From: Pyrrhosoma nymphula | Taxonomy: Eukaryota > Arthropoda > Insecta > Odonata > Coenagrionidae | Length of the DNA stretch: 64,000 bases | NCBI GenBank assembly: GCA_963573305.1 | Contig: OY754329.1 | Coordinates: 66,461,084-66,525,083, forward strand | Direction: 5' to 3' | Shown: one piece after another, positions 22,696-35,770 of the stretch | Layout: each line of letters begins with the position of its first letter | How positions within the stretch are numbered: position 1 is the stretch's first letter | Translations under genes and position numbers: made by a program | Notes under the pieces: generated by a model | What the model saw: only the letters and a program-made list of their open reading frames with translations | Database searches by the model: none | What the model was told of the DNA's origin: nothing

Positions 22696-23169
22696 ATTAT
22701 GGCCACGACTTTTCGGCGCGGTATTCGTAATTATATAGAATTATGATCTTTATAAAGTTCCACTTGGCCTGAAACCTTGATATTTCTTACATTAGTGAAA
22801 ATTATAATAATAAATGCATTATTTCGCGTTGAGAAGAAAATATGTATATATGTTATCGAATTATTACGAAATATATCTTATGATCCATAAGGCTACGGTA
22901 TGTTAAAACAGCATTGAATTGCCAAAAAACAAAATCCATATGAGGCAGTTTCTTACACATTTATCTATAGATATCACTAATGAGAGCAGGTATGCCAACT
23001 TTCACGCAAATCTGTAGATTAAAAAAAGATGCTCTAACCAACTTTCCCTCGTGAATGGTGACGCCAAGGGCACACTTTGTCTGCTTTGTGCCATTTTATG
23101 TCCGGCAACGTTAAAAAACATGTTCCTTTAAAGCGCATAAAAATCCACTGGGAAGGATTACGAACCGGT
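22696..23169. other. Noncoding stretch
   Basis: AT-rich, nothing recognised. Confidence 0.5.
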
Positions 23170-23295
23170 ATTTTAACCATCTAAAGCGGTTATCGGTACG
23201 ATATGGAGAGATCCGGGTTCGAGTCCCGGTTAAGGTAAATGATCTTTCCTCAATGTAATTTCACACTTATGTGCAATTGTGGGTGACTCCTTAAA
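23170..23295 (+). repeat. SINE-B copy
   Basis: Carries a perfect B box GGTTCGAGTCC (23216-23226) followed by a body with TTTCCTCAATG and ending GTGGGTGACTCC, which matches the minus-strand copy at 14812-14915. The head is tRNA-like but does not fold as a full tRNA by eye. Confidence 0.75.
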
Positions 23296-24164
23296 ATGTA
23301 ATAACTTGGCTACTGCTGGTATCCTCAAATTTTATTTTGACTGATGCTGAGAATGATATTGGTTGCGGTTAAATATTTAGCCTGTTGGTAGGTGATTGTG
23401 AGAGTAATATATGTGAGGAAAAGATAAAGTAAGTCAAAGGAATTGAAATGAGGCAGGATATGGCTCGGACACCAAGGGCATCGCTCACTATTTGTTAAGT
23501 TATGAATGCCCAAATAACCCCTTGAATATGGAAGAGTAACTATAAATCTGATTGATGATGTAGGTGAAACGAAGACTTAATAAAATGAATCTGCAATCCC
23601 TCGTGCGTCATAGATTAACAAATTGCGTGCGAGTGTCACTCATGAGATACACACATTACAAGTGGCTGGCGGGTGTATCCTACGACTGAAAGCAGTTAGT
23701 TATATATGTATAGCTACATTGAAAATTTTAGGAACTGGGAAATGAGAACAATATCTTACACGCACTCAATGTGTTAAAGTAAGCTTATCTGGGTACTTTA
23801 TTCCTATTTAGCTGAACTTATCCCCATGGGACCTAGCAGTGAGGACATTTTTCCCAGCAATTATTGTATGTACAATCATCCCACGTACCCTAATAATAAT
23901 ACGCGGTAAATGCGGTACAGCACGTATACAGCAGGCTTAAAAATTAAATAAAAAGGCACCATGGTCGCTTAACAAATATGTAGCTTACATTTACGTAATC
24001 GGCAAACGGAAATTTCATTGTAGATTTGAAAAATCCCAAAAAAAACTCTCGAAACTAAAAGATAGCAATGGGAGAGAATGTGACTGATTGTGAGATGAAT
24101 CAAACCGAGCATTCGATCGTAAACGCTTCTCATAGTAATCCGACTATTGATACATGTACCAAGG
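23296..24164. other. Noncoding stretch
   Basis: Nothing recognised. Confidence 0.5.
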
Positions 24165-24288
24165 ACCTATGATTGCACAATTATGCGAGATGAACAGTGA
24201 AAAAAAAACATTTTCCTGGACTGGTTGAATCTAAAACCCTCGATATCGCACTGAGTACCGTATCCAGTTAAGCTACTCAGGCATCCTC
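24165..24288 (-). repeat. SINE-B copy
   Basis: The minus strand starts GCCTGAGTAGCTTAACTGG, an excellent A box (TAGCTTAACTGG). A degraded B box (TTTTAGATTCAACC) and CAGTCCAGG follow. The body (TTTCACTGTTCATC, TAATTGTGCA) resembles the 23170 copy. Confidence 0.65.
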
Positions 24289-24780
24289 TTCCACTTTAAG
24301 TTTCAGATTTGGCCTAAGATTTGTTTGAAGATTTACTCCACCCGATAGTTTCATATAAAATTCTATTCAAACCTTTGCACTTGGTCCTGCGCAAAAAATT
24401 AATGCCTTGAACTGATCTCACTTCCACCTATGGCCGCTATGTTTCTACCCTTTGAACGTATGATATGATGAAAATGCCGGATATGCCGACGCGAAAACAA
24501 GCCTTACACTGAAACACGTCAATTGCCACTTACGCAATAAAACTCAAGTCACTTCTCTAAACTACTTTACTAATCTCATTTCAAAGAGGCCACTTTTGCT
24601 TTAAAGTACATCCCAGAGATCTAACTTGACTCCGTCTATCTGCCTAAAAATGAAGATCAGGAATTCCATGAAATTCCCACTCAAACAGCAATACGCTTAC
24701 CGAATTAATAATGCCAAGCGAGACTACGTGACACCTAGGACAGCTATAATTAATTTTTTCCACAATGTCATAACCCTTTC
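24289..24780. other. Noncoding stretch
   Basis: Nothing recognised. Confidence 0.5.
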
Positions 24781-25150
24781 AGCACCAAACGGAAGCTAAC
24801 CTTTAATCGCTTCGATAGTTATTTATCACTCTTCTCTAAAAAAATGGATATATTTAAACTAAGGCTTCATAATCCATAATGAACTATCATCTGAAACTGA
24901 TTGGTGTAATTATTACTTCTTTAAAATAAGTAGGTTACAATGATTCTCCGAGTGTATATCAAGTATTTAGCATCAAACGGAAGCAAACTTTTAATTTTTT
25001 TTATGGATATTTATCGCTCGTCTACAACAATGTATACATTTAAACCAAGTTGCCAAAATTCATAATGAACCAGCACTTGAAACTTGTCGGTGTTGTTCTT
25101 TCTTTTAAATAAGGAGGTAATAATAAATCTCCAGGTGAAACACACGCATA
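24781..25150 (+). repeat. Tandem duplication, period 188 bp
   Basis: Unit 1 starts AGCACCAAACGGAAGC (24781) and unit 2 starts AGCATCAAACGGAAGC (24969). Further shared blocks follow in order: TATTTATC, ATTTAAAC, CATAATGAAC, TTGGTGT or TCGGTGT, and ATTCTCC or AATCTCC. Units are diverged, so the duplication is old. No coding content. Confidence 0.75.
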
Positions 25151-26114
25151 CTACCAATTAAGTGGAAAAATCATTCGTTAATAGATAATTTATTATATAA
25201 TCTTAATTAGATCAAGAGCTCGCCAAGTCCATAAAAGTAAGTTTTGAGTAAACCATGTAATAAATTCAATGTATTCCTCTCGTAAGGCAGCCATACCCCA
25301 TGCTGTGTTCCACTGCTGCCATTATTCGAACTTTGGACGCAGTTCTTTCGTACACAAAATAATGTACGATTCTAGCCTTCGTGTTCAGTTTTTAGTTAAG
25401 AAATGGAAAATGTGGACTTTGCCCACTTTAACACTGATCCCTGCATATGTTCATTAAAATCCATAAAATAAACCAGTTGAATAAATAAATGCAAATGATA
25501 TGCTTTTGTTAAAAAATGAACTATTAAAAGGATTAGCAGATGAACATGCAATTAAATATTGGAGTGATCTCCCATTCTATCTACCCTTCCAGTAAAAATT
25601 CCGGTTGAATTTACATCAATTTCGTTGATTTCAGAACCTCACCATAAATGATGACCAATGAACCAATGAGTCAGCTTCACCGATTCATTTCAAATTATTT
25701 TCTATTAAAAATAATAATTCGAATAAAGTAAAATTTAACGCATGCCGATGACCTTAATGACGAATTCTAAATCAAAGCATTATCATGGTCTTTTTAAAGG
25801 TATTTGGTTGCGTTTAGTACTTTTGATGTTGATATAACAGCCACTGCCAACAAATACGAATATATCTTAATTGGAAGTCATAATTTTTCCATGTCACCAC
25901 TTTAAATTCTCAAATAAATTTAATCCCAGAAAAATAATTGTTCAGAACAAGAACTTTTCAGTAGATCCCTATAAATATCCAAAGACAAAGATTGAATTCA
26001 TCAAACAATTTTCTTAATACAAACTCTAAGCGATTAAATATAATCTAAAAAAAAAAAATTTATCCATCAAAGCCTGACTGAGAATTATAGGAAACGATAA
26101 AAACAGCATTCTGC
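25151..26114. other. Noncoding stretch
   Basis: AT-rich; nothing recognised. Confidence 0.5.
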
Positions 26115-26174
26115 ACACAAGCCAAGATCAAGCATGCTCAAGCAAGCCAAGATCAAGAAGCACCAAGATCAAGC
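26115..26174 (+). repeat. Short minisatellite, CCAAGATCAAG unit
   Basis: The core CCAAGATCAAG occurs three times (about 26122, 26147 and 26163) with linking GCA and AAGC sequence. Too few copies for a function call. Confidence 0.6.
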
Positions 26175-26364
26175 TATTATTCATTTTTACGAAAACAAGA
26201 GATTTAAAGTGAGCATGATGATGAATATAGCATAAGTTGAGAAATGGGTCATTGGTATTTAGAAGATTAATATGAAATTAGTCATTTCATTTTTCAGTTG
26301 GAATACAATTCTACGGATTACGTAACTCTACTATCCTGATGATAGGTTTACATCAGCACAGATA

Positions 26365-26477
26365 GTGAACTCTTCTCGGGTAACACTCCAGGTTAATATT
26401 TTATTTTATGCAACGCTTATCGAAACGTCGAATAAAATGGAAATATTAACCCGGTGTGTGACCCAAGAAGAGTTGTC
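26365..26477. repeat. 113-bp foldback
   Basis: AACTCTTCTCGGGTAACAC then AGGTTAATATTTTATTTTAT on the left pairs with an imperfect complement ending GTGTGACCCAAGAAGAGTT on the right, with almost no loop (centre near 26421). Probably a MITE-like foldback or the palindromic end of a larger element. Confidence 0.7.
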
Positions 26478-28433
26478 TTACAGCATTCGCTCGGGAATTA
26501 TAAGTTCTCACACCATCACAAATTGCTATATTTTTCTTTCAGCGTCCTATCAACTCATAGCAACAATACCACATCATTATTTTGAAGAAATTGAAGCTGA
26601 TAAATCAGGTATTTGTTACGATAGCATGAAAGTTTAAGCAAATATAATTTTTCTCCTTAAAAAAAATAATTTGAAATATTTCCTCAAATACTTTCCGAGT
26701 AGCAGCCATTTTATCGCTCTTTAGAGCTTGCTAAATTAAAAAAATAAAAGGTGCAAGTAATACGAACAAGTTATAAAAGTTGAATTGCGGAATAAGATTA
26801 ATGTTTCCCAAATACCGCAGCAGCCTATAAACTCCGTGTAACATGCACGCCCGATAACCATTTATATAGCAATTGTTTGCATCGGCCTTCATCGCGTAGC
26901 AAAAATAAGGCCAGAACCAGCCACACGTTACTTTTCCCATATAATTCCAGTTATAAATGATCCTGAACTTCAGTAAAAAAACACAAAGGTTATGGCTTTA
27001 GTAAAAGGGACAAAATACACAATGTTTACACACCGAGGGCTGTAATAGCGTCATAAAGTTGAAATAAACGAACGTACTTTTGAAGATAATTTCATTTGCA
27101 CTGAAATCTTTGCTGCATACGAATTACCCGAGACGGGCGGCAAATTCAGTCCATATATGGAAACTTAATACCATGAACAAAAATTAAAATAAGTGTTTAA
27201 CATACATATTAAATAATATATGATAGATATATTCTAGGAAGCGATAGCAAAAATCTGATTTTGCTATTAAATACGTTTGCATAAAACCATAGAGAAATTT
27301 AGGACTATGGCATGAAGTTCCATCTATTTATTCCATATTGGAGATAGTAGTTGCAGATAGATAACCTTGTTTTTATTTTTTCATGCAGGGGCAAAAAATA
27401 TTTTTCATCACGAATGAAAAACAAATTTCAGTTATCTAATCTCAAATTGCCCAATGATGGTTTCATGAAACTCTTAAAGAGAGTTATGTCAACCACACAA
27501 TTTTTTAACCATTTTCCACTAGTTATTGTCATATTTTTACCATATTTTGCAAATTACACATATTTATGATCAATAAAGCCGCATATTTTTAAAAGCTCTA
27601 CGAAAGGAGAAAAATATGGTGAAAATTCGACTGATGTTCCAAAGAATCACATTCACCATGTTGGAAGAGCATCTGCCGACAGAAAACGAGGAAGGATAAA
27701 TATTTTCAAATGCTTGCATTCAACTGGCAATACATATGGAGATGAAGGTGCAAAACATAGATTTTTCAAAAATGATCATGTAACTTTTATATTTCTTGTT
27801 GTTTGATTTCATATTGAATGATCCATTTTCATTCCACTATTAGATATCATATTTTAGTGGGACGACGCGTTCCTCCACCATGTGGGTTACGCTAAAATGT
27901 GGTATAGTGCGTCATACAGCTTTAAAAAATATATTTTTGGAAGAGAAGGAAGGATATCTTCTTAAACCATAAAAATAATCACGTCCAGACCGAAACACTT
28001 ATATCGATATATTATTTTGCATTTTTGATAACATTTTAGAGTTTAAAATTTAAAAAAACTTCCGAATAACATTTTATCATTCAAAAAATTCCGCATTTTC
28101 CTTCGCTTGCTGTCATTATCGCTTATCACTCAAATATAGAGCAATTCCTTCGCAATTTTGAAACCTCCTCTTGCAGTGACAGGAAATATGTAGCTTCACA
28201 CAAACAAGTTCAAAAAGAAAAGAAACAGACGTCTCACTATGAGACGAAAAACAAGACGCAGCGCAAATTCTCACCAAAATGTTGGAGTCGCCTGAAATTC
28301 CAGAAAAACTCGGAAATGGCAATTTAATGGTAAAAATCAATTGAGTTGCAATAAAAAAAATGGGGAGCTATCACGACGCAACATGCACCTGGGGAAATAT
28401 ATTTTTATTGAAGGTGGAATACCAATTAAGTAG
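26478..28433. other. Noncoding stretch
   Basis: AT-rich DNA; a 9-bp inverted repeat (ATAGCAAAA) near 27247 is minor. No gene recognised. Confidence 0.5.
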
Positions 28434-28652
28434 GTGAAGATGGAGATAAAATTATATCTATTGATCTTAATAAGTTGCGGCGCGGGTTACAATCTCGTAA
28501 CAAAATGTCTACTCCAAATCTGCGCTTATCACGACCTTCAGAATCTCCTCACCCTGCACCAATTGTTCGAACTACCTACTCTGCCTCCAGCTTACTTTCT
28601 GGCTTGCTCAATGAAGAGCAATATGCTTGTTGCATCTATTCCTTCAAAGTCA
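28434..28652 (+). CDS. Weak internal exon candidate, unknown product
   Basis: A frame open from 28430 to the stop at 28677 reads DGDKIISIDLNKLRRG near its start, then a Ser/Pro-rich stretch (SRPSESPHPAP) and LLSGLLNEEQ. It is preceded by an AG (TTAAGTAG) and followed by a weak donor (TCAGTAAAAT, GT at 28653). Residue composition is more protein-like than in neighbouring frames. I do not recognise the family, and frames of this length occur by chance in a window this large. Treat as hypothetical. Confidence 0.15.
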
Positions 28653-28689
28653 GTAAAATGTTTATTGTAATGCCTTAATGATAATGACA

Positions 28690-30984
28690 ACCTCGTGCAA
28701 TGCCTTAAAGCTAATACACATTGACCACACTGAATAGTTTGACTTGAAATGCGCTGTTATTAGAATTCAACTGATACATTTATCTAGTGGTGCGTGTATT
28801 CTTCTTTCAAACTCTTAAAACCTTCATCGTTGGAATTTGGAACAAACAGCGTTGTACGTTAAATCCACCAAGGTGTCTTGCGGGGCACAATGGAAATATA
28901 GGTGAATAATTTATCAGTTAAAAAAAAAAACTGTGTAATGCCAATGGCCAGAGCAGCTCGAGAGAGACGGTTATACTTCAATTGATTATGGTGGACTGTA
29001 TCCATGAAAGTTTTCATACTCTTAAATATTTGATATTTATATTAAGAAAAAAACATCAAGTTATGAAGTGCCCGTTCACTTAAATGTGCAATTACGAAAT
29101 AGCAAGAAACGAGTTGTCCAATTAAAATCAGAAGTGGTTATGACATTTCGCGATAATATACTCACAGTTCGTTAATGTAAAGTCTGTTACGATTTGTCAC
29201 TTAGGAATAGGTTTGCTGCAAACGGACCCGAATGTACCCCTCAGCTCATTCCCAGAGATTAACGTAATTTCTGGCAATAATAATCCTATAGTTAGTATTG
29301 CAGGGCATATTTAAAATTGAATAATGCAGAATGACATGTCTCATTAGAAATATCGCTTTGTGATTACTGCATTGCGATTTTCAAAAGAAAATCATATTCA
29401 AGCATCTCAAAAACGTTTGGAAAGCGGTGTGAAAGAAACTGATCAGACGGACTGAAAGAAGGCAGAGAAATATTTATTCCCCGGGAAATACTCAATGTAA
29501 AGACGCGGAAGAGCTACGTGCGGATGAGTGTGACGTATTTTGTCACTCGAAAATCACAATACAGCAAGCGTATGACTTTATATTCTACAGATGCACGCCC
29601 TTCAAACACAAAGTCGCAAACGAATCCCTCACCCTTGAAAGCGAATTCAGTCCATATCGCCCCAGTCGAAAAATTTTCAAATAATTTTTATCCCGGAATT
29701 CGATTACTTCGACGCCTCGATGAAAGAAAGAAACAAAGAAAGCCTTAATCCTTTTCCTTCTTCGCACAAAATGGCATTTCCGCTCAAGGAGTCTGCTCGG
29801 AAAGAGAGATGAAGGCTTTCATCTACAATGAATTTAATGTAATATTTGAATATCTATTTGTAAAGTCAGAGAATACCGTATTATTAACGACATAAACAGA
29901 GATTTAGGTACCTTTTCAAAATTATTATTTTAGAAAACTCCCCAAAAAGTCGCATGGCATTTAAGGCAAAACTATATGAAAATTTATGAAAAAGTGATTG
30001 TTGAAGCGAACATTTCTTTGATACTAGGTCTTTCGTGTGGAGGGTTAAAGACACCTTTCACACTAATATTCTTTTTATATGAGTATTTTGGTGTTCATTG
30101 AACCTGACACCAATTCAAATTCTTATTTTTCTTATTTATCCCTGTTTTGAATAATATTGCACTCAATTTCTAAAGGATTGAGCTAAAACTGATTTTTCAA
30201 TGCTCATGAGTCAAACCAATTCTGCGTTACTACTACAGGGTGCTATATTTGTAAGCAAAAGAGAATAGCACACTAAATGCAAAAATTCTTTTTACATTTT
30301 AAATTGAAATTCCAATGCAACAAATAGAAAAAGTTCTTTCTTTCTTTGATAAAAGTGTCAATTAAACGATACAAATAATTACTTTTGATAAAGAAATATA
30401 GGTTTAAATCTGGGAAAACTGTATGCTTACGAGCCATAAAAATGAAAATTCGCTTTATTTTTTTATTGATAATTACTTTAATATTTCAATAACAATAATT
30501 CGCTAGTATTCGCACTAGGAAGTAATTTGTGTACAAAAAAAATTATTTTTCAAATATTTATTGATAGAGTCTGCCAGCCAAGGAAAAAGGCAAAGAATAA
30601 TTCAATCGGTAATGCTGAGAAAACTCCAACTTCCCTTATTTCACGAGTAACTATCAAATACCTGGAGTGAAGACTTCCGTGAGATTAGTGGAATTAACGC
30701 TACAGTGGGGAACGTAGGGAAAATAAATAATCAATAAACATATTTTCGTCAATTTCTTACAATATGCTGTATATCAATTTTGCTATCCAGTGGATAAGAA
30801 ACGTGACGATTGAACATTCATTTTTACTCTCACAATCCCGATTGGAAGATCCGCTTTCGTTTCGCTGTTCGCGCCTCCACGGCATTCAACATTTGCTTGC
30901 GATCTCACTTCACATCTTCCCAGAGAGAATAATGTGGGGGGGGAGAAAATAATCAAATTTACTCCTCCCTTCAATGTATTGTGA
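28690..30984. other. Noncoding stretch
   Basis: AT-rich DNA with accidental short frames only. Confidence 0.5.
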
Positions 30985-31133
30985 GAGATGCTCCAAAGGA
31001 AAAGCTGCTGGAGCGAGAGCGGGTTATGAAAAGGAAATGGAAACCAAGAATGGTATCGGAGAGTGAGGAAAGGATTAAAAAACCACGGAGACCAAAATCC
31101 ATTGACTCATTCTTAAAACCAACGAGCTCAAGT
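30985..31133 (+). CDS. Weak internal exon candidate, Lys/Arg/Glu-rich
   Basis: A pyrimidine stretch (TTTACTCCTCCC) leads to an AG at 30983-30984. The frame then encodes a charged segment (KEKLLERERVMKRKW, then RIKKPRRPKSIDSFLKP) and ends at a good donor, AGTGTGAGT, with GT at 31134-31135. SIDSFLKP recalls a PCNA-binding PIP-type motif but lacks the leading Gln and an aromatic pair, so that is not claimed. No homologue recognised. Confidence 0.2.
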
Positions 31134-31249
31134 GTGAGTATCTCTCTACGAATCCCTTCCCTTCAAAGACAGCGTTCACACGAATCACACCAAAGGAATC
31201 ATTTTCCATTGCCGAAACCTTGCAGATGATACATTTCTTGCTGGTGAGA

Positions 31250-33879
31250 ACTTTTTTTAACCAGATTTTTTTCATGACAGATTCCAGGAATTTACAAAGA
31301 TTTTTTATATAATCCAAGGTACACATCATTATGTTGCGGATGTGGGAAGCAAGTTTGCCTCAAACGAACAAACGTCAAGATTCAATAATCAGATAGATCA
31401 CCCAATGAAAGACTATTTACAGGAACATTTTATCCCAGCCATATCAACAAATATGAAGAACGGCAAAACACAGAAACATCTAATTATTTTAACAATTCGT
31501 TCTCGCGCATAAGCCGTATTCTCTGAGTTTTCGATTAGCTCAGACAACATTACTTCGGGTAATCATGACACCACTGTACTTTAATTTCGAGTTAATCTCG
31601 TGCATAAACGCTTTGGTTAATATGAATCTACGCCTAGATCAACATAAGACCACGACTCATTTTTGTGGTTTGCTATAAGGGAAGAGACTCGTACATTGAT
31701 TCATTTTGCCAAACCATTACAAAATAGGACGAAACGTACGTATAAAATGTCTACGATTGCAGTGACTCGTCTCTGGGTAAACTGTGGCAAGACTTTTGAG
31801 AGTTGAGTATTTAGTGATTAAAATGTAACCGTTCAGAAAGATGGGAAACTATGGATTGAAATCGGGTGCCAAGAAGAAAAATCTGATCAACGATGGGAGA
31901 CGCAGAGGCATCCCTTGTCAAACGCCCTAAACGAGTGACGCATACCAATGAGAGATTTCTCCTGGTAGAATATGGATCTTTTCACGCCAAAATCGTCTTA
32001 TAGGACAGATTATTCTGCGATGTAACAGAACCAAGGAGTTTGATGTGAAATCCGGTAAAAGGGCGATTCATTTATTCCTACCACTATCTTATTACGGTGA
32101 ATTATTATTTATTATTTTATAACAACTCAGGAAAGTTGGAATACTGATGACACTCATACCCTCGACCACTAACGTCAGTGACAGAAAATCTTGAGTCGCC
32201 CCTTGCCATCGATGGAAATAATAATGTCATCTTTCTTAAAGACTTAAAGTAATAAAATGGAGAGAAACAAAATAAGAGTTTTAATAATATATCCTCGCGG
32301 TGCATTTCAATTTAATATTCTAGTAATTGCATCTTTTTCTTCTCCAGATTTTTCATGCTCACGGCCAGAGCGATGTATTAAATTTAACATGGAATAAAAT
32401 TATTAAAAGAAATCTGTTCCACCACTTCATTTATTTCTATGACATGCAATGTTTTAAAACCACTAAAGAAATTAGAGCCATATTAGTATTTTTAAGTTCA
32501 ATGACGGTTTACGCTACGGACTAAATCGCATTACAGGACAAATTCCGCACTTCTGGTTCCACGGAACTTGAATTGCATTGATCGTCGTTATGCCTCGATT
32601 TTCGAAAAGTTCGAACGGATGAAAATACAATAATCGATTTATATTTTTTTGAAGAGAACCAAACTGACTGATATCTCGGAAATTTATACAACTCTAAACA
32701 ACCAAGTAATTTTAAGGATTAGCTCCCTCCCATTTATTCATATGCATATCAGCAAATTTTAAGACAACTCTAAGTATATACACGTAGTGAAGTTGACCCT
32801 AGTGGCACGTAAATTGCTCTAATTTATTTGTTTGCTCGTATCAGCTTATTTATTCAGTTATTAACCCCGAAAATAGCTTTGAATGCCATATATAATAAAA
32901 GGGCAAAGTCAAAACCAAGCAGCAATATAAAAGGAAAGATACACAAAATGGTGTGCGAGCACAAGTGCACATATCCTAGATGGTAAAATACCAATCCATG
33001 TGGTTTTCGAACGTGGGACTTCTTAAATAATTCTAGCACACATAAATAATTTACTTGAGATAGAAAAGTTCTCACGAAATTCACCGGTATTTTGATAAAA
33101 TGGCAGTTCATACAACTTACTATATTCCACGATGAACTAAGCTTGATGTAATCCGTTGCCTGGGCACCTTTTACAAAATGCTCTTGTTACGACCTGCTAG
33201 AATTCACTGCATTTGGCTTACTTCAATATAAGGAGATGCCGACCATCCAAATTAGATGCCATACGGAATATCTCCATCATACTAACTATGAAATTAATAC
33301 ACCTACCAAAACTGCAACATGAAAAATAAACTTTGAATACAACAATGTTGGAGTTTTATAAAGCGCTTACTTATGAATAAAAGAGACAAGAAACAACATT
33401 CCATGATAGACCTTAACTAGGTTGTGTACTTTATAGAACAAATGGGTTTTGATAGAATGTAAACTGTGGAAAATAGACATCGATAAATCTATTTTAGTTA
33501 TCTTGGGTTACTAGGAAAACCGCGTAAACTATAGCGTGAAAAGCGAAGAATGACAGTATTATCTCAACATCCTACTCCTACATCCTAGGATATAAGAACC
33601 ACTGAAAGGTTTGTATAAATTGTTCGAGGGTTTTAAATGAGATTGTAGAATAGATAAAGAGAATAAAACGAGGACTGATGTCAACCGTAAGTTACTACCA
33701 AGGAATCTTATCAAATAAATAAAAATTTGTTCAGGAAAAGGACCGAACGGAGAATAAAAAGGGCTCTTCCATTCCACCTAGTTTTTTAAAGGTTGAGCTA
33801 ATGATACGACAGGAAAAGCATGAATGCCGTTATAAATCCGTTAGGTATAAAAAAATCTGATAAGGATGTGTATAGAAAA
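31250..33879. other. Noncoding stretch
   Basis: AT-rich, no domain, SINE or LINE motif recognised. Confidence 0.5.
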
Positions 33880-34190
33880 TGGGGGAGATGTCATGGGAAA
33901 TGAATGGATTACCAAAGAATATGGCTAAAATGTTTCGATAATGGACAAGAATGCTGAACTACGCTGACCTATCCATTTAGAAAAAGTAAACTAGGGTACA
34001 ATCATGAAAATTTTTGGAGCAAGGATAGGACAGTACGAAGGAAATTTTTAAAGCGAAGTCAGATTTACAGGCCTATCATTGATGAGCAAGCATTGGGCAG
34101 TATGGAAATTTATGGATCCAGGATTTGATAGTTGTGACGAAAGTATTAAAGTAGAGTCAGATTTACAGGCATATCACCGAGACAAACTTT
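33880..34190 (+). pseudogene. LINE-C 3' end fragment with internal duplication
   Basis: The GGACAGTACGAAGGAAATTT stretch near 34027 matches GGCAGTATGGAGGAAATTTT at 17147, the end of the LINE-C fragment there. The block AGTCAGATTTACAGGCCTATCA (34056) is repeated as AGTCAGATTTACAGGCATATCA (34154), so a segment of about 100 bp spanning the LINE tail is present twice. Coding capacity is lost. Confidence 0.5.
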
Positions 34191-34294
34191 TTTTTACTGT
34201 CTATACCCTAAAAAGAACGGATATGTATGTATTTATGAATCAGCATTTATGCATGCTAGAACTGTAATCCTTCACTCATTGTTTTGACCTGAAG

Positions 34295-34490
34295 GTTGGT
34301 TTGATGGGAGTAGGGGAGTGTTCCATTTCCTGGGCCACCTGCGAATTGTCCAAGAGGTTCTGACAAGCAGATAGTCGCACCTCGAGAACTATCGGAATGT
34401 GTGTCCAAAGAGGCTTTACCCGGCTTTGAATCCGGGAGCCTACGGTCGGGAGCCCAGCTTTCTACCCATTAGACCACCACTACCCCCCTA
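34295..34490 (-). repeat. SINE-C (tRNA-derived)
   Basis: The minus strand has a tRNA-like head: A-box-like TGGTCTAATGGGTAG (plus positions 34462-34476) and B-box-like GGATTCAAAGCC (34422-34433) flanked by CCC and GGG stem bases. A body of about 120 bp follows. It is unlike SINE-A and SINE-B. It could be a decayed tRNA gene, but the long shared-looking body favours a SINE. Only one copy is seen here. Confidence 0.5.
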
Positions 34491-35439
34491 GAAATGTAAT
34501 AATAGCCACTAAAAACCACAGAAAGGAAATGTCATATGCAAATATTCTATCAAACGAAGAGAAGAAGGCAAAATTGACAGAAAAGATATATATATGGAAG
34601 AAATAGTCATGAGATACCATGATGAGAATCGGATTTACTACTCCAGGAACTGATGATTTTACTTTACCCATCTCCGTAAGGGAACATTTTGTATAATTGT
34701 GAGCATTTGGACTTAAGAGAAAAGAAGAATGCTTTAAATGGAAGGATTTTTGGGATCAAAGAATTGCATAATGAGAAAACATTTTAACCACTCCAGTACG
34801 GTGCTGTTAACCCTGCTTCGCTTGTCTCTTTTTAGAATATCAACTTCCCAACGAAAAGGAACTGATGGAATAAATAAGCAAAAGTAACCCCTATCTCAAT
34901 AGAAAAATACAAATAAACTCGGGCTCGGGCTTCGGTCTTCACTTTGTGAAAATCCATTCTAATGAATTTAAAATAAAATGGTACTTTTTTCACAGATTAT
35001 TATCCCAAGTCGACCGGTTTCGTCACATAAGCGACATCATCAGGTACTCAGGTACTTCATGAGCGCATGGACCATATCTTTTTTGAATTCATTAGAAAAA
35101 TACAGACAGTACTTAATTATACTTAATGTATGTACCCTACATTTTGTAGAGGATCTAAAAGGTTTAATTAGGTAACTAACAATTTTGAAGTAAGAGGCAA
35201 AATTTACTATATAGGTACATGGTTGAAGAAGCAAAAAAATATTTATAAAAATAATGGTTATATTTTCTGAGAGGTTGAAAAAGATTTTGACTAACGTTTC
35301 TTGTAATACATTGCCATCCTTCTCCACTTATTTCTTTGCATATTATATACGTTAGAATTAGTCATACAGAGGTAGCATTTTGTGTATTTTTCAACTTTCA
35401 TTCAATTTTAAAATCACGAGTGTTGGAGAGCTAAAAATC
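34491..35439. other. Noncoding stretch with a repeat-like motif
   Basis: 35008-35046 reads GTCGACCGGTTTCGTCAC, then GACATCATCAGG, a motif I associate with dispersed arthropod repeats. The element it belongs to is not delimited. Nothing else recognised. Confidence 0.35.
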
Positions 35440-35770
35440 ATGACAGTAGCCTAAGGAAACCGATTAATAATAGAGAAGTGAATGATGTGAAAGGAAGAGT
35501 TGAACCAAGAAAGTCATGGATGAAGGTGGTGAAAGATATTTCTTACAGAAGAAGGAATATTAAAAGTCTTCAGGATCAGTGGGACGTGTATGAAGCAAGG
35601 TATGTGGGTAACTGAAGTAAAAGAGGTATGTATGGATCGGGCAGAGGGATGAAATCATTAAAGTAGAGTCATATTTACAGACCTATCACGGATAGCTTAA
35701 CTTTTATTGACTGTGCCCACCCGGAAAGGGAACAGCATGAATTAGTACGTTTTTATTGAGATCACATTAG
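35440..35770 (+). pseudogene. LINE-C 3' end fragment
   Basis: The frame reads RKPINNREVNDVKGR, then EPRKSWMKVVKDI and NIKSLQDQWDVYEARY. This is the GRGRPRKSWMDVV region typical of the very C-terminus of arthropod LINE ORF2. The 3' UTR block GTCATATTTACAGACCTATCACGG is shared with 34056 and 34154. Stops follow; inactive. Confidence 0.6.

Noticed and set aside
26115..26174. CRISPR-like array
   Set aside because: Three short adjacent repeats without unique spacers of uniform length in eukaryotic DNA.
31092..31115. PCNA-binding PIP box (SIDSFLKP)
   Set aside because: It lacks the conserved Gln and the aromatic pair, and the exon itself is uncertain.
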